Part shown: positions 15,040 through 21,707 of the stretch, piece by piece | Layout of the letters: each line of letters starts with the position of its first letter | Position numbering within the stretch: the first letter of the stretch is position 1 | Source: Actinomycetes bacterium | GTDB lineage: Bacteria; Actinomycetota; Coriobacteriia; Coriobacteriales; Eggerthellaceae | DNA: 64,000 nucleotides | Direction of reading: 5' to 3' | Assembly (NCBI GenBank): GCA_023429565.1 | Contig: JAEZDJ010000030.1 | Coordinates: 45,822 to 109,821 of the forward strand | Notes under the pieces: generated by a model | The model's database searches: none | Seen by the model: the letters and a program-made list of their open reading frames with translations, nothing else | Told to the model about the DNA's origin: nothing | Made by a program: the position numbers and the translations under genes

Positions 15040-15669
15040 GTGCTGGACACGACGTTCATCGATGAGCTTGCGAGCAAGGCGCCGACGCCGGGCGGGGGTG
15101 GCGCGTGTGCCTATGTGGGGGCTCTTGCCGCAGCCTTGGCTTCCATGGTGGGCAATCTGACCGTGGGGAAGAAGACCTATGCAGCCGTTGAGGCCGAGGT
15201 GTATGTTTCTCTGGAGAAGCTGGACGATGCGCGCAGCCGTTTCGTCCAGCTGGTCGAAGAGGATGCTCGGGCGTTCGACCCGATGGCGGCGGCCTACCGC
15301 ATGCCGAGGGACACACCTGAGCAGCTCTGTGCCCGAAACGCAGCATTGCAGACGGCGCTGGTCGGTGCTTGCGACGTGCCCCTCGACATCATGAGGGGCC
15401 TGTCGGATGTGATCGAACCGATCGATTTCCTTGCGCATCAGGGAAGTCGGCTTGCGCTTTCGGATGCGGGAGTTGCGGCTGCATTCGCGCGGGCTGCGGT
15501 GGAGGGTGCCAGCCTCAACGTATATGGCAACGTGGCGGCGATGGACGATGTCGCGTTGGCTGGTCGCTACCGCGAGGAGGCGGCAGCTCTCGTGCGCAGC
15601 GTACGCGAACGGTGCGATGCTCTGCTCGACTATGTGAAATCTGCCATTTCTCAGGAAAACCATGGCTGA
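15040..15669 (+). CDS. fchA: Methenyltetrahydrofolate cyclohydrolase (FTCD cyclodeaminase family)
   Basis: About 209 aa from GTG 15040 (ribosome site GGGAGGA); an in-frame ATG at 15028 is an alternative start. The formiminotransferase-cyclodeaminase fold is shown by FIDELASKAPTPGGGGACAYVGALAAALASMVGNLT, by VEEDARAFDPMAAAYRMP, and by a late SLNVYGNVAAMDD. Between fhs and folD, it is the expected 5,10-methenyl-THF cyclohydrolase. It overlaps folD by 8 bases, implying translational coupling. The neighbouring FolD lacks its cyclohydrolase lysine, so this protein probably supplies that step. Confidence 0.88.
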   Translation: MLDTTFIDELASKAPTPGGGGACAYVGALAAALASMVGNLTVGKKTYAAVEAEVYVSLEKLDDARSRFVQLVEEDARAFDPMAAAYRMPRDTPEQLCARNAALQTALVGACDVPLDIMRGLSDVIEPIDFLAHQGSRLALSDAGVAAAFARAAVEGASLNVYGNVAAMDDVALAGRYREEAAALVRSVRERCDALLDYVKSAISQENHG

Positions 15670-16513
15670 CCTTCTGTATGGAAAGCCCGTCGTCGAACGC
15701 ATTGCGTCGGACTTGCGTCCGCGTATCGAGGCGCTCGGCGAAGCCGGGATCAAGCCGACGCTCGCGCTGGTTCGCGTTGGCGAAAGGGCGGATGACCTGG
15801 CATACGAACGAACGGCCGTCAGAAGGGCCGATGCCCTTGGCATCGGCATCCGTTCGTTTGCCCTCGAGGAATTCGTTCCCCAGGCCGCCCTCGTGTCGGT
15901 GCTTCATGAGGTCAACCATGATGCGGCGATTCACGGATGCCTCATGTTCCGTCCGTTGCCATCCTTCCTTGACGAGGCCGAGGTGTGCGAGGTCCTCGAT
16001 CCGGCAAAGGATGTCGACGGCATCACGCTCGCATCGCTTGCCGCCGTGTTCGCGGACGGTTCGGCCGGGTTTCCGCCCAGCACAGCTGCCGCCTGCGTTG
16101 AGCTGCTCGAACACTACCGCGTTCCGCTTGTGGGCAAGCATGTGGTGGTCGTGGGCCGCAGCCTGGTGATCGGCAAACCCGTTTCCATGATGCTGCTGCA
16201 TCGAAACGCCAGCGTGACCATCTGCCATTCGCGCACGGAAAACCTGGCAGCCATCTGCCGTTCGGCCGATATCGTCATCTGCGCGACGGGCCGCGCCAAG
16301 GCGTTCGGTGCAGATTGCTTCCGTGCGGGGCAAACCGTGCTTGACGTGGGCATCAACTTTGACACACACGGGCAGCTGTGCGGCGACGTCGATTTCGATG
16401 CGGTGGCTCCTCTGGTCGATGCCATCACGCCGGTTCCCCGAGGATTGGGGACCGTGACCACGTCCATGACGATGGCCCATGTCGTGCAGGCTGCGGAGCG
16501 CGCGCTGAAATGA
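15662..16513 (+). CDS. folD: Methylenetetrahydrofolate dehydrogenase (FolD family, cyclohydrolase residues lost)
   Basis: The 283-aa length is typical of FolD. The dehydrogenase parts are intact: DPAKDVDGI, the NAD(P)-binding VVGRSLVIGKPVSMMLL, and the C-terminal DAITPVPRGLGTVTTSMTMAHV. Against E. coli FolD, the catalytic Lys54 of YVxxK aligns with Ala52 (YERTA), and the Gln of VQLPLP aligns with Phe96 (MFRPLP). Both are needed for cyclohydrolase activity, so the enzyme is probably a monofunctional dehydrogenase working with FchA. It begins inside the fchA 3' end. The alignment was done by eye. Confidence 0.92.
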   Translation: MADLLYGKPVVERIASDLRPRIEALGEAGIKPTLALVRVGERADDLAYERTAVRRADALGIGIRSFALEEFVPQAALVSVLHEVNHDAAIHGCLMFRPLPSFLDEAEVCEVLDPAKDVDGITLASLAAVFADGSAGFPPSTAAACVELLEHYRVPLVGKHVVVVGRSLVIGKPVSMMLLHRNASVTICHSRTENLAAICRSADIVICATGRAKAFGADCFRAGQTVLDVGINFDTHGQLCGDVDFDAVAPLVDAITPVPRGLGTVTTSMTMAHVVQAAERALK

Positions 16514-16630
16514 GTCAGTGAACAGGATGGCGTTCGTTGGCGGCCGGCTCAAGAGGGGTGCGATTCCTTGCCGCCAGATGACGTTGACGCCGATATGCGT
16601 TGACGATCGGAGACCGGCAGCCTTTGCCGT

Positions 16631-18022
16631 TCATGTGCGCATTCCCTCTTCCCTGATATCGTCAATTCTGTCAATTTTGTCAAGAAGTTCCTGCCGGGAA
16701 TGGACGTCGGCCTTCTGATAAATCCTTCGCAGGTGCGTTTTCACCGTGTTGTCTGATATGAACAGGGACTTTGCTATATGCGAGGCGCTCCTTCCGTGCA
16801 CGAAGTGTTCGAAAACCTCCGTCTCACGCACCGAGAGGCGATAGTGCTGAGCCAGCAATGAAGAGCGCTGCTCGAAGTGTGTCTCGTTTCCCTGGGCCAC
16901 TTCCTGTTCCAGGGGTGGAAGGAGCAGGGTTTTTCGATGGAGGGCAAATGAGTGGAACAGGAGGGCTATGGTGGCGATGAGCCAGAGGGAAAGTAATGCG
17001 AGCATGATGGAGTCAAGTGTGCCGACGGCGAAAGCCAGGGAGGCTCCTGTTGCGGCGAGCCGACCACTGATCACGCAGGTGCGAAGCATCCCGATGGAGA
17101 GGGCGAAAAAGGTACCCTCTCGAACGGGATCGCGATGTGTCCGTTCAATGAAGGCAACCCAGACCATCACCTGGTAGACATCAAATCCGCCTCGTATAAA
17201 CACTCCCATATTCGTAGTCTGGCCTCCGTACAGGAAAGAACTGACAAGGAGGACGATGGCAAAGAAGGACAGGACGACGAGAAGCGCCATATCGAGCGTG
17301 ACTGATCTGAGGAGGAGACATGCGGCCAGGAGGAGGAAAAGAAGCAGGATGCTTGAGAGCTCGACGAAAGGATTGGCCAGGCCAAGCTCCACTCCCTTCT
17401 CAAGGAATATCTGGGAAGCGAAGCCACAGAGAAGGGCGAACAGCATCATCCCGAGAAGGAGAATTCGCAGTTCCCTGATGCTAGTGAGCTTGCCGTGCGT
17501 TGCCGGTGAGGATGGCATGCTGTCCTTTGTGAGACTCAGTGCGATCACGAGGACGATAAGACCGCCGCACAGGGAGACGTCACGTACGACCACAAACGCG
17601 GGGGCCGGCAACAGTGAGCAGGCGACCGAAAGCACATGGGCTGAAAGTATGGCAAAAATGAAAGCGAGCTGTGCGTTTCTCGTTGGGAAATGTGCGAGTA
17701 GAAGCAGCGCAGATGGCGCGAACAATCCTGCAGCTGATCCGGCGAGCAGGCCTGACATCACGGGCGAAAAAGGAAAGGTGATCAGTGCGGCAATCTCGCA
17801 GAGCAATGCCGCCCGGGCGAGCAGGCCGGGATTCGATGCATGTCGAGCAAGCGAAAAGGCGATGAGGAAGCATACGAGAATCTCCATCACGCGCGATGCG
17901 TAGTGAAAGGGTTCGTTGCCAGCCAGCGTTCCCTGCCACATCAAAAAGTAAGAGCTCCAGAAAAGGCAGATCGCGAGAGCGCTCAAACAGAGATAGATAT
18001 TCTGTCTGTCCATGTCGATCAT
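16631..18022 (-). CDS. LuxR-family regulator with N-terminal multi-helix membrane domain
   Basis: The 463-aa protein has about 12 predicted hydrophobic helices over residues 1-370, from LCLSALAICLFWSSYFLMW onward. A C-terminal GerE/LuxR helix-turn-helix follows: LSVRETEVFEHFVHGRSASHIAKSLFISDNTVKTHLRRIYQKADV. It is probably a membrane-anchored regulator that senses a small molecule through its transporter-like half. AAAGGGGG precedes ATG 18022. It is divergent from the Tat flavoprotein gene at 18219, the usual arrangement in Eggerthellaceae, so it probably controls that gene. A 15-bp palindrome lies between them. No receiver domain is present. Confidence 0.9.
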   Translation of the reverse strand: MIDMDRQNIYLCLSALAICLFWSSYFLMWQGTLAGNEPFHYASRVMEILVCFLIAFSLARHASNPGLLARAALLCEIAALITFPFSPVMSGLLAGSAAGLFAPSALLLLAHFPTRNAQLAFIFAILSAHVLSVACSLLPAPAFVVVRDVSLCGGLIVLVIALSLTKDSMPSSPATHGKLTSIRELRILLLGMMLFALLCGFASQIFLEKGVELGLANPFVELSSILLLFLLLAACLLLRSVTLDMALLVVLSFFAIVLLVSSFLYGGQTTNMGVFIRGGFDVYQVMVWVAFIERTHRDPVREGTFFALSIGMLRTCVISGRLAATGASLAFAVGTLDSIMLALLSLWLIATIALLFHSFALHRKTLLLPPLEQEVAQGNETHFEQRSSLLAQHYRLSVRETEVFEHFVHGRSASHIAKSLFISDNTVKTHLRRIYQKADVHSRQELLDKIDRIDDIREEGMRT

Positions 18023-18082
18023 TACCCCCTTTATTGCATCGCCGGTTCGTTCTCGATTTCATCCCGTTCACAGTACAACATG

Positions 18083-18097
18083 CCTTTGGGCCAAAGG
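18083..18097. promoter_or_regulatory. Perfect palindrome in LuxR/flavoprotein intergenic region, candidate operator
   Basis: CCTTTGGGCCAAAGG has two 7-bp arms around one base. It sits 61 bases from the LuxR start and 122 bases from the flavoprotein start, in a 196-base divergent intergenic region. LuxR-family proteins bind short palindromes of this kind. Confidence 0.5.
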
Positions 18098-18218
18098 GAA
18101 GTCATCATTTTTGGGTTACAGGCTTGACGAGGTATTTCCCGTACGATTGCGGCTGTCGGTGCGGCGAGGCGCCGCTGTCGACAGACACAGGCACGCAATA
18201 CAAGGGGAAGGATATGCT

Positions 18219-19829
18219 ATGGGTTCGAAAGGCTGTCAAGGACAAGGGTCTCAAAGTTGGACGCGGCGTTCGTTCGTCTCGGGTGCGGGTATGGGCCTTG
18301 CGGGCATGGCGCTTGTCGGTTTGACGGGATGTGCTCCGAAATCTTCCAATCAGGCTGAGGAAGGACTGCCAGCGTCGTGGGACAAGGAGGCGGATGTCGT
18401 CATCGTCGGCTGTGGCGGCTGTGGCGCTCCTGCTGCCCTGTCTGCTGCAGAAGCGGGGGCAAGCGTCATCTGTGTTGAGGCGGCCGCTATGATCGGCGGT
18501 TCAGCGGCATTGTGCGCGGGGACCATCGTTGCTGCGGATACGCAGTATCAGAGGGATGCCGGAATTTCCGATAGCCCGGAGCAGTATCTGGAAGACGTGA
18601 AGAAATTTGTCGGCGACTCCACGATCCATCGTGCAGGCGATGACTGGAACCTCTTCTTGATGCAGGCAAATGAAGGAGGGGCGACGATCGATTGGCTGGC
18701 GAATTATGGAGTGGAGTTCAATGCGCCTGTCGCCTATCCTGGTCATTCGGTTGATCGGTTGCATGTCCTGACGCCTAATTCCGGCGCCTGGACCCAGGTT
18801 GTCAAACAGAAGCTTGACGACCTGGGCGTTGGCCTCATACTCAGCACCCGTGCCGATTCGCTTGTTGTCGATGAAACAGGCGCGGTTGTCGGCATCAGGG
18901 CGTCATCGGGGTCGAGAGCCCTTTTCATCAAAGCCAATAAGGGAGTGCTGCTCGCTGCAGGGGGCTTCGACGCAAACCCCGACATCAAGTTGAAGTACTA
19001 CGACGAAACCTTTGCGAACATAGCCTATGCAAACTCGTTCAACGACGGCAGCGGCATCACCATGGCACAGAAAATTGGAGCGGATCTGACGGACTTGACC
19101 GCTCCTGTGTCAAATCTCATGAGGACCACGCAGCCGGGACCCGATGCGGGCATCACACAGAAGCAGAAATGGATGAAGTTCAGCATCATCAATGCGGGTG
19201 CAATTCTTGTGAACAGGGAAGGGCTTCGTTTTTGCAACGAAGAACAGACAGACAGTGCGCTCATTCCCTTATGCGAAGGCCAGACCGACAAACAGTGTTG
19301 GATGGTGTACGACGAAGCCGTTGCGGCCAATTTCAGGGATTTTCCCCAAAGCGTGGTGTCGTCGATTGCGGGCAAGGGTTGGGGAACGGTAGAAGATTTT
19401 ATAGAGCACGATGGCATCCAGGTCGGTCAGACGATTGAGGAGGCGGCTGATTTGGCCGGCATCGATGCCACAGGACTTGCGGGTCAGCTGACCGTCTGGA
19501 ACGAAGCCTGCTCTTCGGGCAGTGATAGCGTGTTCCAGCGTGCGACATTCGGCAGGGAAGAGGCAGGGACGTTGGGCCTCGGGATGCTGAAACCTCCCTT
19601 TTATATCCATGGGCCGATACGCGCGGAGTGCAATCAAGGATGGGCCAGTTTGGCGATTACGGAGAAGTTCGAGGTCAAGGACGTGATGGGCGAGGTCATC
19701 CCCGGTCTTTATTGCGGGGGCCAGATGGGCCATGGACTCTCGCCCATTGCGGGAGGCGGCCATGGTGGAACCATGTGCTGGGCTCTGACCTCCGGGCGCC
19801 TTGCCGGCTCATACATCGCGTCCCTGTAG
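18219..19829 (+). CDS. Tat-exported FAD-binding flavoprotein, fumarate reductase-like
   Basis: 536 aa from ATG 18219 (AAGGGGAAGG upstream). The leader has a Tat motif TRRSFVS (Arg16-Arg17) and a lipobox LTGC (Cys38). The Rossmann FAD motif is ADVVIVGCGGCGAPAALSAAEAGASVICVE. FAD_binding_2 features continue to the C-terminal GLYCGGQMGHGLSPIAGGGHGGTMCWALTSGRLAG. The family includes fumarate, urocanate and other ene-reductases that act outside the membrane with electrons from quinol. No FMN-binding domain is fused, so the electron donor is unknown. It is divergent from its probable LuxR regulator. Confidence 0.93.
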   Translation: MGSKGCQGQGSQSWTRRSFVSGAGMGLAGMALVGLTGCAPKSSNQAEEGLPASWDKEADVVIVGCGGCGAPAALSAAEAGASVICVEAAAMIGGSAALCAGTIVAADTQYQRDAGISDSPEQYLEDVKKFVGDSTIHRAGDDWNLFLMQANEGGATIDWLANYGVEFNAPVAYPGHSVDRLHVLTPNSGAWTQVVKQKLDDLGVGLILSTRADSLVVDETGAVVGIRASSGSRALFIKANKGVLLAAGGFDANPDIKLKYYDETFANIAYANSFNDGSGITMAQKIGADLTDLTAPVSNLMRTTQPGPDAGITQKQKWMKFSIINAGAILVNREGLRFCNEEQTDSALIPLCEGQTDKQCWMVYDEAVAANFRDFPQSVVSSIAGKGWGTVEDFIEHDGIQVGQTIEEAADLAGIDATGLAGQLTVWNEACSSGSDSVFQRATFGREEAGTLGLGMLKPPFYIHGPIRAECNQGWASLAITEKFEVKDVMGEVIPGLYCGGQMGHGLSPIAGGGHGGTMCWALTSGRLAGSYIASL

Positions 19830-19962
19830 CGACGAATCGATCCTTCGAGGGAGGGGCGTGCCTGCTGGGTTCCACCCTTCCCGCTTCCTGCTTTTCACGA
19901 AAGGATCTGGGAGGTGTTCTGGCCGCGGTTGGATGAAGATGCTTTCGAGAGGGGCACGGCGT

Positions 19963-21039
19963 TCAGGGGATTATGGTCAAGGTGCGCGGATAGCTGTTGA
20001 GCACCTCGCAGCCGTCCTCGGTGACGAGAACCAGGTCCTCTATGCGCACGCCGAATTCGCCTGGCAGGTAGATGCCTGGCTCGATGGAGAAGGCCATTCC
20101 CACTTCAACGGGGGCGTCGTGAGTGGCTGACACATCGCCCGGTTCGTGGACGTCAAGTCCGATCTGGTGTCCCAGACGATGGGTGAAGTAAGGGCCGAAG
20201 CCCGCTTTCTCGATGACGTCGCGGGCTGCTTTGTCCAGGTCGCAGAAGCGTACGCCAGGAGCCACCAGCGCACGTGCCGCCTCGTTGGCCTTCCGTACGG
20301 CCTCGTACACCTCGCGTTGCTTGTCCGTCGGCGCTCCAAAGAAGAAGGTGCGGGTCATGTCCGAGCAATACTCATCCTGGCGGCACCCCACGTCAAAGAG
20401 CACCACGTTGCCCGCCTCGAGTCTCGTGCCGTCCGGCTCGTGGTGGGGATCGGCGGCGTTTGCTCCAAAGCTGACGATGGGCGCGAACGAATGGCCCTGG
20501 GCTCCGAGTTCCCGGTAGATGCCTTCCAGAAAACCGGCGACCTCCGCTTCGGTCACGCCTTCATGCGCGAGCGATCGGAACTGCGCCATTGCGGCATCGT
20601 TGGTGCGTGAAGCGGCACGCATGAGCTCTCGCTCGGCATCGTCCTTGATGGCGCGAGCATCGTCGACGGCTTCGGAGGCCAGCACGAACCCTTGTGCTGC
20701 GCGGCGTTCCATCAGAGGTATGAGGAACCGGGCTGCCAGGTTCTTGTCGCATCCGAGGGGCGCGCCGCTGTCGCACAAGGTGGCGACGAGGGAAAGGGGG
20801 TCGTCGGTGTCTTTGAACGAGCGGACCTCGCAGACGCTGCTTTCGGGCACCGTGAACAATTCGTTGAGAACGAGCGTCGGACTTTTTTCGGAAGAGAGGA
20901 CAAGGCCGAGAAACCGTTCTCCCGGCTCAACGAACGCGCCTGTCAGATATTGAATGGAACGGGGATCGCAGATGAGCATCTGGGTGAGGCCCCGGGCTTT
21001 GATGTTGTCAATCGTTGCTTCGATGCGGTGGGCGTGCAT
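19963..21039 (-). CDS. M24 family metallopeptidase (Xaa-Pro peptidase)
   Basis: 358 aa from ATG 21039 (ribosome site AGGAGA). An N-terminal creatinase-like domain covers about 1-130. The pita-bread catalytic domain has the five metal ligands in order: Asp in LFDVGCRQDEYCSDMTR (two Asp), His in HRLGHQIGLDVHEPG, Glu in SIEPGIYLPGEFG, and the last Glu in VRIEDLVLV. It is probably a cytoplasmic Xaa-Pro dipeptidase or aminopeptidase. It is flanked by the flavoprotein gene and, divergently, by tsaE, with no clear operon partner. Confidence 0.93.
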   Translation of the reverse strand: MHAHRIEATIDNIKARGLTQMLICDPRSIQYLTGAFVEPGERFLGLVLSSEKSPTLVLNELFTVPESSVCEVRSFKDTDDPLSLVATLCDSGAPLGCDKNLAARFLIPLMERRAAQGFVLASEAVDDARAIKDDAERELMRAASRTNDAAMAQFRSLAHEGVTEAEVAGFLEGIYRELGAQGHSFAPIVSFGANAADPHHEPDGTRLEAGNVVLFDVGCRQDEYCSDMTRTFFFGAPTDKQREVYEAVRKANEAARALVAPGVRFCDLDKAARDVIEKAGFGPYFTHRLGHQIGLDVHEPGDVSATHDAPVEVGMAFSIEPGIYLPGEFGVRIEDLVLVTEDGCEVLNSYPRTLTIIP

Positions 21040-21196
21040 GGGGTGTCTCCTGTCGGTTGTCGTGTAGTGCGATGATATCCCAAAAGCGCTGTGTCGGGAA
21101 AGGTGTTTTGCGGCCTGCTTCCGGCGTCGATGAAGGATTCCCGTTTCCGCCCGGTTCATGCTTCCCGTCCGCCTTGCTTGGCGTATGATGCTTGGT

Positions 21197-21703
21197 ATGA
21201 CAAACGGACTGACATACGCTCGCTTGGTCACGTCTCCCGAATCGATGAAGCAGCTGGCATCAACGCTTGCGCCGTACCTGCATGCGGGCGACGTTGTCGT
21301 GCTCACGGGAGACCTGGGGGCTGGCAAGACTCAGTTCGTCCAGGGAGTCGCCGCGGGACTTGATGTGCGCGGCCAGGTGACCAGCCCAACTTTCAACATC
21401 CTCCTCGAATATCGCGACGGCGTCCTTCCGCTGTACCATTTCGACCTCTATCGCCTCGAATCGTCCGACGAGCTTGAGGATGTCGGCTATTTCGAGACGA
21501 TTGACGGCGACGGCGCGTCGTTTGTGGAGTGGGGCGAAAAATTTCCCGATTCCCTCCCCTACGGATACCTCGAGGTGGGAATTGCCATCGATGCCGCAGG
21601 GAGCCGCCGCGTGAGCGCGCACGCTTACGGCGAGCGGGCGCGTCAGCTTCTGTTCGTGTGGGCCAAGGACTCGAAATCGCGTCTGATGAAGACTGCGAGG
21701 TAG
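21197..21703 (+). CDS. tsaE: tRNA t6A biosynthesis ATPase TsaE
   Basis: About 168 aa from ATG 21197 (in-frame ATGs at 21185 and 21188 are alternatives; no strong ribosome site). The P-loop is GDLGAGKTQFVQGVAAGL. The family motifs VTSPTFNILLEY and LYHFDLYRLESSDELEDVGYFE are present, as is FVEWGEKFPD. TsaE is the ATPase that resets the TsaB-TsaD complex making N6-threonylcarbamoyladenosine at tRNA position 37. It is immediately followed by the TsaB-RimI-TsaD fusion, so all late t6A components except TsaC lie here. Confidence 0.95.
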   Translation: MTNGLTYARLVTSPESMKQLASTLAPYLHAGDVVVLTGDLGAGKTQFVQGVAAGLDVRGQVTSPTFNILLEYRDGVLPLYHFDLYRLESSDELEDVGYFETIDGDGASFVEWGEKFPDSLPYGYLEVGIAIDAAGSRRVSAHAYGERARQLLFVWAKDSKSRLMKTAR

Positions 21704-21707
21704 GGCG

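Noticed and set aside
13423..15849. Minus-strand open frame of 808 codons opposite fhs/fchA
   Set aside because: It runs across three genuine genes on the plus strand. Composition is typical of a GC-rich antisense frame, with His/Arg/Gln excess and no domain.
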